64,000 bases of DNA from Albibacterium profundi (lineage in GTDB: Bacteria > Bacteroidota > Bacteroidia > Sphingobacteriales > Sphingobacteriaceae), in contig NZ_JBBVGT010000002.1 in the NCBI RefSeq assembly GCF_042159835.1, positions 744,001-808,000 of the forward strand, written 5' to 3'. The position numbers were made by a program, and so were the translations under genes. A model generated the notes under the pieces. That model ran no database searches, was not told the origin of the DNA, and saw only the letters and a program-made list of their open reading frames with translations. This document shows positions 24,379-32,603 of the stretch, piece after piece. Each line of letters begins with the position of its first letter. Within the stretch, counting starts at the first letter, position 1.

Positions 24379-25797
24379 CTATTTTAAGGCATCCAACATT
24401 TTAAACATTTTCAGTCGCATCGGTTGCGAGCGTCCCATGTGATTGTTGATCAGAAACGAAAAAACAAGTGGTGTACCATCCGGAGCCGTATGGTAGCCCG
24501 TATAGCCCAAAACCCCACCAATCGTACCACTCTTCATCTTCATGTTGTTATAAGTTGGCATATTTTCATAATAACTTCCAAACCAGTTTTGCTTTTTAGC
24601 ATATAAGAGGATCTTCGCCATCGCCATGGTTGTTACCCGACTTTCAGGCGATAGGCCGCTACCATCCTTGATTTTCAACGCGCCTTCATCTTCGCCGATT
24701 TTTTCACTCCAATACTCGCGTTCCCAGTCGACCGCCTCGCCTGTCTCCGGATCAGAACCTTCCTGCAGCGCTGCCGTTTTCAATAGCGCCTCGCCATACA
24801 GGTTAATGCTTCGTTTCATAAACCAATAACAGATCTGACTGATCGTTGGAGAAAAGTAACGATCTAGCAAGGTCGTCTCTAACGGTATTCCCTCGCCATC
24901 CGACTTCATCAAAAAGGCCGTATTAGCAGGCTCCGCCACCGAGACCCCTGCTTCATCCAACGCCATTTGCAAACTCCACGCCGCATCCAAGGCTCCATCA
25001 GGAATTGATATTTCAATTTGCTTATTCAAGTCGGAAGCATAGGTTCCTCTCAAAACGATAAACGACGAATAAGGCGCTGAATATGCATACACCTGATCAC
25101 CTGTACCCGCTTTGCCTATTGTTACCTCATTAATAATTTTCAGATAAGGCTTATTCGGAGACGTACGGAGCAATGAAGCCGGACCGCCCACCTTACCTTT
25201 TCCGGATAGAATAATTTTAAATTTATTTTCACGCCAATTTAGCGAGGATACACTAGAGCCATAGTATTGTCCCATATCAACCCAAGTCCACCCGCTTGGC
25301 GCCATCTGTCCATTAAACAGAATATCGTCACCGATAATAGATCCATTGATTTTCTTAATACCTGCACGCTTTATCGCCGAGACCCACTGCGCGAGAATGT
25401 TTTCTGGTTTAGTTTCTTCAAAATTTTCGCTACCTAGAGAAGGATCTCCCGTACCTTGTATAATCACATCGCCATTCAACACACCGTCGCCGTCGATCTG
25501 ACCACTATAGCGTAAACTGGTTTCATATTTATAGTTACCCCCCATAACCGAGTAGGCGGTCGCCGTCGTAATCGCCTTCATGGTCGAGGCCGTCGCCAAA
25601 CCCGTCCCCTCATTTTTTGCATACACCGTTTCCCCGGTATTAGCATTGAGTACGGTGATGGATGCAATTCCGTATTTCATATTCGGATCCTGCTCAAAGG
25701 CTTCAAAAGCATTTTCAATCTTTTGACTTAGGTTTTGAGCTAAAGAAGCTTGCGTGAAAAACAGCAAAGTAACAATGAGTGTAGAAAGGTATTTCAT
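24379..25797 (-). CDS. dacB: D-alanyl-D-alanine carboxypeptidase/endopeptidase (PBP4 type)
   Basis: A 472-residue exported peptidase S13 protein. The signal peptide ends ...FFTQASLAQ. The catalytic SxxK is STMK in ATASTMKAITT, and the KTG-like box is KSGTIGG near the C-terminus. The large insert between these motifs is typical of class C PBP4, which trims or cleaves peptidoglycan cross-links in the periplasm. I use the third Met (MKYLSTL) as start because it opens a proper signal peptide. It is followed on the minus strand by ispH. Confidence 0.93.
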   Translation of the reverse strand: MKYLSTLIVTLLFFTQASLAQNLSQKIENAFEAFEQDPNMKYGIASITVLNANTGETVYAKNEGTGLATASTMKAITTATAYSVMGGNYKYETSLRYSGQIDGDGVLNGDVIIQGTGDPSLGSENFEETKPENILAQWVSAIKRAGIKKINGSIIGDDILFNGQMAPSGWTWVDMGQYYGSSVSSLNWRENKFKIILSGKGKVGGPASLLRTSPNKPYLKIINEVTIGKAGTGDQVYAYSAPYSSFIVLRGTYASDLNKQIEISIPDGALDAAWSLQMALDEAGVSVAEPANTAFLMKSDGEGIPLETTLLDRYFSPTISQICYWFMKRSINLYGEALLKTAALQEGSDPETGEAVDWEREYWSEKIGEDEGALKIKDGSGLSPESRVTTMAMAKILLYAKKQNWFGSYYENMPTYNNMKMKSGTIGGVLGYTGYHTAPDGTPLVFSFLINNHMGRSQPMRLKMFKMLDALK

Positions 25798-25916
25798 AGA
25801 CATATGGATTAACAATAAGGGTAAAAATACAAATTAGAGGCATATCTAAAGATATATTTTTCTTTTAGGCATAAAAATTGCCTTCCAGTGTATAAATAAT
25901 CTTCAACCATCACATT

Positions 25917-26102
25917 ATGAATGTAAAAAGAACTTTTGGAACCATTCTGACCGTGCTCGGAATCATCGGATTAATCTATGTAGGTGTGCAATTTGTACAG
26001 CACAGCGAAGCCTACAGACAGTTGCTAGTTATAGGTATCATCGGCATCATCTTCTTTTTCTCGGGTATCGGACTTGTCCGCAATACGAAAGACGAAGCTT
26101 AG
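25917..26102 (+). CDS. Small two-helix membrane protein (61 aa)
   Basis: A 61-residue protein with two hydrophobic segments (about residues 7-26 and 38-55) and a short charged tail, MNVKRTFG at the start. A promoter-like TTG lies about 20 nt before TAATCTTC upstream. Such small membrane proteins are common in Bacteroidota near LiaF-like genes; function is unknown. Its last 4 bases overlap the 3' end of the convergent RDD gene. Confidence 0.75.
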   Translation: MNVKRTFGTILTVLGIIGLIYVGVQFVQHSEAYRQLLVIGIIGIIFFFSGIGLVRNTKDEA

Positions 26103-26710
26103 ATCAGTCGGTCTTTAACAACCAGTGTATTGGCCAGTTTATCATGCCAACATTGCTGTTTACGGTTAAAGAAGCCGAGCAGAAAACCCAAGCCAAAACT
26201 CAGAAAACCCAGTACTTTGCCAAAATTTCGCAAAAGCGACTTGGCGAAGCTGATGGGTTGGCCGTGGGCATCACAAACCCTGATTCGAAGAATTAATTTC
26301 CCCGGGCTGCCTTGATATTTAGAACACTCCATAAAGAGCGTTATCAAAAACTTTATAGGAATCAATGCAAGCAGGCCGGTCAATGCTAAAGGGAGACGCT
26401 CTTCCGGCAGCGTAATCCCGATAATTGGCACGAGTACTAAGATACAATAAACAGCGAAAGCCAGAAAAAAGTCAATTGCCCACGCTAGCAGTCGCACATC
26501 CAGAGTCGCAAAGTACTGCGGTTCCGTCGTTTGGTATTCAACGGCCAACAAACGACTTAATTCGGGCAATTCACGTAACTCCTTAAAGTCGGAAGCCCCT
26601 TGCTCTTTGACAAAATCACTCGTCTTTAGATTCAGCAACTTCAACTCCGCCAAGGTATAGGCTTTGCTGGGTTTGCCGTGCTGAACAACCGTATACCGCT
26701 TCTCTTCCAC
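26099..26710 (-). CDS. RDD family membrane protein
   Basis: A 203-residue protein. Residues 1-60 look like a small GYF_2-type domain (YTVVQHGKPSKAYTLAELKLL), followed by the RDD domain with the signature RLLAWAIDFFL near residue 80 and further helices. The RDD name comes from conserved Arg-Asp-Asp residues; some members carry ions or act as ion-homeostasis proteins, but the general function is unclear. It lies 17 bp after the LiaF-like gene in the same orientation. Confidence 0.85.
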   Translation of the reverse strand: MEEKRYTVVQHGKPSKAYTLAELKLLNLKTSDFVKEQGASDFKELRELPELSRLLAVEYQTTEPQYFATLDVRLLAWAIDFFLAFAVYCILVLVPIIGITLPEERLPLALTGLLALIPIKFLITLFMECSKYQGSPGKLILRIRVCDAHGQPISFAKSLLRNFGKVLGFLSFGLGFLLGFFNRKQQCWHDKLANTLVVKDRLI

Positions 26711-26727
26711 AGGCTCCTATTTTTCAA

Positions 26728-27690
26728 TCAATATTGACTCACCCGTACACTAGACAGGCCACTCTCAATATGAATTGTATATCGCTTCTCAGCAGCATCA
26801 AAGTTACCTAACACATAAGAGCCATCGCTTTGCTTGCTAAAGCCGTCGAAGTTCTTTGATGACAGTGCAGATTCAGCGATGATACGACAAGCAGCTTCTT
26901 TCGGTATCTCCAATTCAAATTCAGCGAGTCCACCTTCAAAATCGACTTCCGACTTGGCAGACTGGGGCATTCCGAGCCTAGCTTTGACACTAGCCACACC
27001 GCCCTCGATCGTCAGTTTTTCCAATTTATAGGCGCTTAGATCGAAATTTGCCGTCCCAGCACCAATTTCCAAGCTGATGTCCCAAATCGGATTCGTATTC
27101 AAATGCATGATTACCGAGTTATCGTTGCTATCCTCACCTGAACGCTTAGAATCCTCATCAGACATCCTAAAGTCCAAATCAGCTTTAGAACCCGAACGAA
27201 CTTCTTTTAACGAAAAGTTCGAAAAATCAGAAGCAGCATCGGCCTCAAATAGCTGATCGGTTGGTTCTCCGATGCGATAGGAAATTACCCCACCTTCAAT
27301 AGACAGCTCTGCAAATTCGATCGCCGTATCATAAGGACTTTTGAAGTTCTTACTAGCCCTAGTCGACGTTCCATGATCTGACCCCGATGAATCCCATTCA
27401 AAATTTCGATCGTGATCATTAAATATCCGGCCCAAAAGACCGTTATTCTTGGGTACAGTGAGTCCTTGATAGGCAAAGAGAGCCAATACACCCAAGGTTA
27501 CAAAAACCATGATATAATTACTTTCGGTTTTCTCCGGCAAAAGGTATCCGATTCCAATTAAAATGATCAATACCGGCCAAAGTGAAAAAACAGCCGACCA
27601 GTTAAAGTTGATATATCCTAGATTTGTAAACAGAAGAATGAATCCTACAAAGAGGACCAACAAACCCCAACTTATTCTTTTCACATTCAT
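26728..27690 (-). CDS. LiaF-like membrane protein
   Basis: A 320-residue protein whose first 90 residues hold three or four helices of the LiaI/LiaF type (SWGLLVLFVGFILLFTNLGYI, then FSLWPVLIILIGIGYLL). The remainder (about 115-320) is a beta-rich repeat domain of the 'toast-rack' or LiaF C-terminal kind (IEGGVASVKARLG, ESGLSSVRVSQY). LiaF proteins modulate cell-envelope stress kinases in Firmicutes; the role in Bacteroidota is not known. It is followed by the RDD gene. Confidence 0.8.
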   Translation of the reverse strand: MNVKRISWGLLVLFVGFILLFTNLGYINFNWSAVFSLWPVLIILIGIGYLLPEKTESNYIMVFVTLGVLALFAYQGLTVPKNNGLLGRIFNDHDRNFEWDSSGSDHGTSTRASKNFKSPYDTAIEFAELSIEGGVISYRIGEPTDQLFEADAASDFSNFSLKEVRSGSKADLDFRMSDEDSKRSGEDSNDNSVIMHLNTNPIWDISLEIGAGTANFDLSAYKLEKLTIEGGVASVKARLGMPQSAKSEVDFEGGLAEFELEIPKEAACRIIAESALSSKNFDGFSKQSDGSYVLGNFDAAEKRYTIHIESGLSSVRVSQY

Positions 27691-27714
27691 AATAAAAAAC
27701 CTTTAGGTCCATAT

Positions 27715-28419
27715 TTAGATCTGCCCCCTTCGAGGTCGAACCACTATTTTATCCACATTTGCACCTTCACTCATTGATAGTACAGATACCACAGCCTTGG
27801 CAATATCTTCCGGCAATATAAATTCGCTTGCCGGCACGGTGGTGCCATCCCAAGAGGAGGTTAAAGTAGAACCAGGAACGATCTCAGTGACCTTGACCCC
27901 ATGTTGCTTTAGTTCCTCGCGAATGACATTAGTTAGACCAGCCAGCGCCGACTTTGTTACAGAATAGGAAGCCGCGCTTGGCACCGCTTCTCTCGCCGCT
28001 ACGGAGCTAATCGTAAAAACATACCCCTCGCTACGCGCTTTCATAGACTTGGTAACGGTCCGAGACAAGGCATGGGGCGCAAACACATTTACCTGCATAT
28101 GTTGCCGTAGGGCATTTTCGTCTTCATCCAAAAAATGACCCGGGACAAACAAGCCCACATTATTAATCAGCACGTCTACCTGTTCAACTTCCCGCTCCAA
28201 CCAGACACATAAGGAACGTACTTGTTCAGGATCAGCAAAATCGCAGGAACGAAGGTACACTTTCACCCCTGCGTTCACTTCTTGTATTTCCTTTTCCAGC
28301 CGGAGCAAGTCGTCCTGCTTCCTGGCACAAGCTATCACATGATAACCCTCATGAGCCAAAGACAAGGAAATGGCTCTACCCATCCCTTTTGTCGCTCCCG
28401 TAATCAGTGCTGTTTTCAT
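27715..28419 (-). CDS. Short-chain dehydrogenase/reductase
   Basis: A 234-residue classical SDR. The cofactor motif TGATKGMGRA is at residues 7-16, NNVG near residue 88, and the catalytic Ser-Tyr-Lys set is in SSVAAREAVPSAASYSVTKSAL. Arg/Lys near the second beta strand (ACARKQDD) suggests NADP preference. Substrate is unknown; members named 3-oxoacyl-ACP reductase or sepiapterin-like reductase look similar. It is 24 bp upstream of the LiaF-like gene and divergent from mlaE. Confidence 0.88.
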   Translation of the reverse strand: MKTALITGATKGMGRAISLSLAHEGYHVIACARKQDDLLRLEKEIQEVNAGVKVYLRSCDFADPEQVRSLCVWLEREVEQVDVLINNVGLFVPGHFLDEDENALRQHMQVNVFAPHALSRTVTKSMKARSEGYVFTISSVAAREAVPSAASYSVTKSALAGLTNVIREELKQHGVKVTEIVPGSTLTSSWDGTTVPASEFILPEDIAKAVVSVLSMSEGANVDKIVVRPRRGQI

Positions 28420-28505
28420 AATTATTTCTACTCTGCTAGCTAGGTTTTAAAAAATTAAAATTACAAATTTTAAAACATTATATTTACCCCAATATATCGT
28501 TATTT

Positions 28506-29240
28506 ATGTTTTTTACGCATTTCGGCAAATATCTAATTCTTTTAAAAAAGGTCTTCAAAAAACCTGAAAAGTGGAGTATCTATTGGAAAGAGATTTTCTT
28601 AAACATGAATAATATAGGTGTTGGCTCGCTGGGACTGGTAGGCATCATATCTACCTTTATCGGAGCGGTAATGACCATGCAGATAGCCTTCCAGTTGGTT
28701 TCCGACCTCATCCCCTCTTCCATTATCGGACAGATTAACCGTGACTCCAGTATATTAGAATTGAGCCCGACCATCACCGCCCTCGTTTTAGCCGGAAAGG
28801 TCGGATCCTCTATTTCCTCCCAGATAGGCTCCATGCGCGTATCGGAGCAGATCGATGCCTTAGAAATCATGGGTATCAATGCACCGGGCTATTTAATCCT
28901 ACCTAAGATATTAGCCGGCATCACGATGGTACCCCTTTTGGTTATCGTCTCTATTTTTCTTGCCTTAGCTGGCGGTTTAATGGGAGGTGCGCTGTCTGGA
29001 GCCGTTACGCCGGCCGAATACATCACGGGTATCACGAGCGATTTTAATGGCTATACCGTAGCCGTAGCCTTGGTAAAAGCCTTTGTGTTCGGATTCATCA
29101 TCACGTCGGTTTCAGCATTTCAGGGCTTCTATGTAACGGGAGGATCTCTGGAGGTAGGTTATGCCAGTACGAAGAGTGTAGTTGTTAGTTGTATTACCAT
29201 TTTAGCTTGCGATTACATTATAACGGCTGTCATGTTATAA
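28506..29240 (+). CDS. mlaE: MlaE-type lipid ABC transporter permease
   Basis: A 244-residue MlaE permease with five helices, a first amphipathic region, and conserved IGAVMTMQIAFQL, ELSPTITALVLAGKVGSSISSQIGSMRVSEQIDALEIMG-type sequence in the middle. Mla systems move phospholipids between inner and outer membranes and keep the outer membrane asymmetric. The ATPase gene mlaF follows after 26 bp; the MCE substrate-binding gene (mlaD) is not seen here. Confidence 0.93.
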   Translation: MFFTHFGKYLILLKKVFKKPEKWSIYWKEIFLNMNNIGVGSLGLVGIISTFIGAVMTMQIAFQLVSDLIPSSIIGQINRDSSILELSPTITALVLAGKVGSSISSQIGSMRVSEQIDALEIMGINAPGYLILPKILAGITMVPLLVIVSIFLALAGGLMGGALSGAVTPAEYITGITSDFNGYTVAVALVKAFVFGFIITSVSAFQGFYVTGGSLEVGYASTKSVVVSCITILACDYIITAVML

Positions 29241-29266
29241 CAAATAAAATCCATAATAGGGAACGC

Positions 29267-30019
29267 ATGATTGAGATAGTTGATATTCATAAATCGTTTG
29301 GAGATAACGAAGTCCTTAAAGGAATTTCTGCAACATTTGAACCCGGTAAAATAAGTTTGATTATCGGCGGATCGGGCTCCGGTAAAAGTACCTTACTAAA
29401 ATGTATGGTTGGCTTACACAAGCCCAATGCCGGCAGAGTCCTGTACAACGACGTCGAATTTACGCGATTGTCTTTTGAAGAAAGAATCCCCATCCGGAAA
29501 GAAATCGGCATGCTTTTTCAAAATTCAGCCCTCTTCGATTCCATGACCGTAGAGCAGAACATTATGTTCTCCCTGGATATGTTTACCGAGATGAGTCGCG
29601 GCGAGAAGGTAGATCGCGCCAACTTTTGTTTGGAGCGGGTAAACCTGAAAGGCACCAACGATCTCTATCCGGCAGAACTGTCGGGAGGTATGAAGAAGCG
29701 AGTTGGTATTGCTCGTGCTATTTCCATGACTCCAAAATATCTTTTTTGTGATGAGCCAAATTCAGGACTGGATCCACAAACCTCCATCCTGATCGACGAA
29801 CTCATCCAAGATCTAACCGAAGAATTTAATACAACCACCATTGTCGTTACCCACGACATGAACTCAGTAATGGGCATTGGCGACTATATTTTATTTCTTT
29901 ACAAAGGCCATAAAGAATGGGAAGGCTCCAACAAAGAGATTGCCCACACGGAGGTCGAAGAGCTAAACAAGTTTGTCTTCGCTAGTCCCTTTATGAAAGT
30001 TGCCAAAAAAAGTTTCTAG
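29267..30019 (+). CDS. mlaF: MlaF-type lipid ABC transporter ATP-binding protein
   Basis: A 250-residue ABC ATPase partner of MlaE. Walker A is GGSGSGKST, the signature is LSGGMKKRVGIA, and Walker B with its following sequence is FCDEPNSGLDP, the latter typical of MlaF-type proteins. I start it at ATG 29267 (MIEIVDIHKS). A longer frame opening at 29189 would overlap mlaE by 50 bp with an unrelated sequence. The H-loop His lies in VVTHDMNS. Confidence 0.93.
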   Translation: MIEIVDIHKSFGDNEVLKGISATFEPGKISLIIGGSGSGKSTLLKCMVGLHKPNAGRVLYNDVEFTRLSFEERIPIRKEIGMLFQNSALFDSMTVEQNIMFSLDMFTEMSRGEKVDRANFCLERVNLKGTNDLYPAELSGGMKKRVGIARAISMTPKYLFCDEPNSGLDPQTSILIDELIQDLTEEFNTTTIVVTHDMNSVMGIGDYILFLYKGHKEWEGSNKEIAHTEVEELNKFVFASPFMKVAKKSF

Positions 30020-30030
30020 TCGCTTAATAC

Positions 30031-30930
30031 ATGGCCAAAACATCACAACCCTTACAAACTACTCCCAGCGAGTGGAACGATTACCAACTTGTCGATAGCG
30101 GTAATGGAGAAAAGCTCGAACGTTTTGGTGCCGTTACTCTCATCCGACCCGAGCCGAGCGCCAATTGGCCGAAATCGCTTTCCGGCGAAGAGTGGCATCA
30201 GAAACATGACGCACGCTTTGTCGCACGCTCCAATACCCAAGGTGAATGGGTTAAAAAATCAAAAAACAAGCCATCCGAATGGCATATCAATTACCATGTC
30301 GGTCAGGTCAACATCAAGCTTCGCTTAGCGCTTACCAAATTCAAACATATCGGTATTTTCCCCGAACAAGCCGCCAATTGGCAGTATATCGCGTCGTCCC
30401 TCATTAAATTTAAAAATCCGGCACCCAAGGTATTGAATCTTTTCGCTTATACAGGTGGTGCATCCATCGTCGCCAAAGCCTGCGGTGCGGACGTCACGCA
30501 TGTCGATTCCATTAAGCAGGTGGTCACCTGGGCCAATCAAAATCAGGAACTATCCGGACTAAGGGACATCCGCTGGGTAGTGGAAGATGCGTTTAAATTC
30601 GTGAAACGCGAAATGAAACGAGGCAATCTTTACAACGGCATCATCCTCGACCCGCCGGCATACGGTCACGGTCCGAAAGGCGAACGTTGGAAGCTGGAAA
30701 ATCAGATTGAAGAAATGATCGAACAGGTAAGTGGACTACTGGATCCGAAGGAACATTTCCTAGTGCTTAACACCTACACCCCGGGCTTCAATACAGAGGA
30801 TATTGAACGAGTGATTAAAACCCATAATCCGCGCATAAGGAACCTGGAAACAGGCGACCTGTATTTACAATCATCGACAAAACGTAAGCTGATTATGAGC
30901 AATTACGGTCGCTTTAGAAAATCATTATAA
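30031..30930 (+). CDS. Class I SAM-dependent methyltransferase (rRNA type)
   Basis: A 299-residue methyltransferase. The SAM-binding stretch is VLNLFAYTGGASIVAKACGA near residue 140 and the catalytic-loop-like motif is ILDPPAYGHGPKGE near residue 205. This is the RlmI/RlmL-like family that methylates rRNA bases; the exact target is not determinable. It starts 11 bp after mlaF and ends 7 bp before the next lipoprotein gene, so it is probably within one transcript with them. Confidence 0.85.
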   Translation: MAKTSQPLQTTPSEWNDYQLVDSGNGEKLERFGAVTLIRPEPSANWPKSLSGEEWHQKHDARFVARSNTQGEWVKKSKNKPSEWHINYHVGQVNIKLRLALTKFKHIGIFPEQAANWQYIASSLIKFKNPAPKVLNLFAYTGGASIVAKACGADVTHVDSIKQVVTWANQNQELSGLRDIRWVVEDAFKFVKREMKRGNLYNGIILDPPAYGHGPKGERWKLENQIEEMIEQVSGLLDPKEHFLVLNTYTPGFNTEDIERVIKTHNPRIRNLETGDLYLQSSTKRKLIMSNYGRFRKSL

Positions 30931-30937
30931 TATCCTT

Positions 30938-31996
30938 ATGAAAAACAATATCTTCTTCCAATTGATTTACCTGACGACAGCCTTCGCAGTCTGTTTGTCA
31001 TCTTGTGGTTCAAGTGTAGATCAAGCCAACGGTCAAGAATCGCATAGCGACAGCCTCACAGTTGACAGCTTAGTTAAGGTCGAGCCGGAAGCCGAAAAAC
31101 CGGTCTCCTTGATGGTAGACTCTAGCGAGTTTCGCGAGCAAATGCAGGCTTTGGTTAATGGAGACACCACCGGTATATGGCCGGTCGATGATCAACCGAT
31201 CCCTCTCGCGGGAGCTATCCTACCGCAAAAAAGAATCATAGCGTATTATGGCAATCTATACTCAAAGCGCATGGGTATCCTTGGTGAATATGCGCCGAAA
31301 GAAATGCTTTCTCGCCTCGATCAAGAAATAGAAAAATGGAATCAAGTAGATTCCACACGCGAAGCCATACCGGCACTCCATTATATCGCCGTTGTAGCCC
31401 AAGGCAGTGCCGGCAAGGATGGAAAATACAGAAATCGGATGCCCGACAGCCAAATCGACTCTGTACTGGCTATTGCTAAGATGCGTGATGCACTTGTCTT
31501 TTTAGACATCCAAGTTTCCCTGAGCACCATTCAGGATGAGCTTCCCCATCTTGATAAATACCTCAAACTTCCTCATGTGCACTTGGGTATCGACCCCGAA
31601 TTCTCGATGAAAGACGGATCCAAACCCGGCAGAAAAATAGGTCATTTTACAGCAGACGACATTAATTACGCCAGTAACTATCTGGCCAAATTGGTCCAGG
31701 AACACAACCTGCCGCCAAAAGTATTTATTGTCCATCGTTTTACACAGGGTATGGTCAGAAACTATCAGGACATCCAGTTACATCCCGAGGTACAGACCGT
31801 CATCCATATGGACGGATGGGGACCACCGGCATTAAAAAAAGACACCTATAGACGCTATATCTACAAAGAACCCGTAGAGTTTACCGGCTTTAAAATCTTT
31901 TATAAGAACGATATCAAACAAGCCCCCAATCGTCTACTAACCCCTGGGGAACTGATGGAACTGAAACCCATACCAGTTTACATCCAGTATCAGTAA
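30938..31996 (+). CDS. Conserved lipoprotein of unknown function
   Basis: A 352-residue lipoprotein: signal peptide ending in LSSCG (Cys23) and a Glu/Ser-rich linker to about residue 60. The globular part has alternating hydrophobic strands and motifs such as RIIAYYGNLYS, HYIAVVAQGSAGKDG, HLGIDPEFSMK, VFIVHRFTQGM and HMDGWGPP. The spacing of these looks like a TIM-barrel, and the conserved Asp/Glu/His residues could form an active site. I know of similar unnamed lipoproteins in other phyla from memory but not of a function. It ends 59 bp before msrA. Confidence 0.7.
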   Translation: MKNNIFFQLIYLTTAFAVCLSSCGSSVDQANGQESHSDSLTVDSLVKVEPEAEKPVSLMVDSSEFREQMQALVNGDTTGIWPVDDQPIPLAGAILPQKRIIAYYGNLYSKRMGILGEYAPKEMLSRLDQEIEKWNQVDSTREAIPALHYIAVVAQGSAGKDGKYRNRMPDSQIDSVLAIAKMRDALVFLDIQVSLSTIQDELPHLDKYLKLPHVHLGIDPEFSMKDGSKPGRKIGHFTADDINYASNYLAKLVQEHNLPPKVFIVHRFTQGMVRNYQDIQLHPEVQTVIHMDGWGPPALKKDTYRRYIYKEPVEFTGFKIFYKNDIKQAPNRLLTPGELMELKPIPVYIQYQ

Positions 31997-32055
31997 ATAA
32001 TTATGCGTAAATTTGATTCTTTATCAATTCAGGTAAAATAAAAAATACAAAACCG

Positions 32056-32568
32056 ATGAAAGCAACTTTAGGAGGCGGATGTTTTTGGTGTACGGAAGCT
32101 GTTTTCCAAAAGCTAGAAGGCCTCAATGAAATCATACCCGGGTATATGGGCGGAACGACCCCTAACCCCAGCTACGAGGAAGTATGTAGCGGTACAACAG
32201 GACATGCCGAGGTCATCCAAATAAACTACGACGAAGATCAATTAAATTATCAAGATATCTTAGGTGTCTTCTTCAAGACACATGACCCTACCACCCTTAA
32301 TCGTCAAGGCAACGACATTGGGACCCAGTATCGTTCAGAAATATTTTATCATAACGAAGAACAAAGAGAACAAGCAGAAGCCTTTATCAAAGGTTTAACA
32401 GAGCAACAGGTCTTCGACAGGCCGATTGTAACCAAAGTATCTCCGGCCGATACCTTCTATGAGGCAGAAGACTATCATGTCAATTATTTCAACCGCAATC
32501 CTAACCAACCTTATTGCGCAGCGGTCATCCGTCCGAAAGTCGACAAATTTGTTAAAAGTTTAGCGTAG
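32056..32568 (+). CDS. msrA: Peptide methionine (S)-S-oxide reductase
   Basis: A 170-residue MsrA. The catalytic GCFWC motif has Cys9 and Cys12 in the sequence GGGCFWCTEAVF, and GTQYRSEIF plus DYHVNYF are conserved further on. It repairs S-sulfoxides of methionine using thioredoxin. A TAAATTTG box at 32008-32015 could be its promoter. It converges with parC across a shared hairpin. Confidence 0.95.
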   Translation: MKATLGGGCFWCTEAVFQKLEGLNEIIPGYMGGTTPNPSYEEVCSGTTGHAEVIQINYDEDQLNYQDILGVFFKTHDPTTLNRQGNDIGTQYRSEIFYHNEEQREQAEAFIKGLTEQQVFDRPIVTKVSPADTFYEAEDYHVNYFNRNPNQPYCAAVIRPKVDKFVKSLA

Positions 32569-32575
32569 AAATAAA

Positions 32576-32603
32576 ACAAATGGGCTAGAATAAGCCCATT
32601 TGT
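32576..32603. terminator. Shared hairpin between msrA and parC
   Basis: acaaatgggct (32576-32586) pairs with agcccatttgt (32593-32603) with a 6-nt loop. It lies 7 bp after the msrA stop and overlaps the last codons and stop of parC. A bidirectional terminator is likely, although the T-run is short. Confidence 0.6.
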
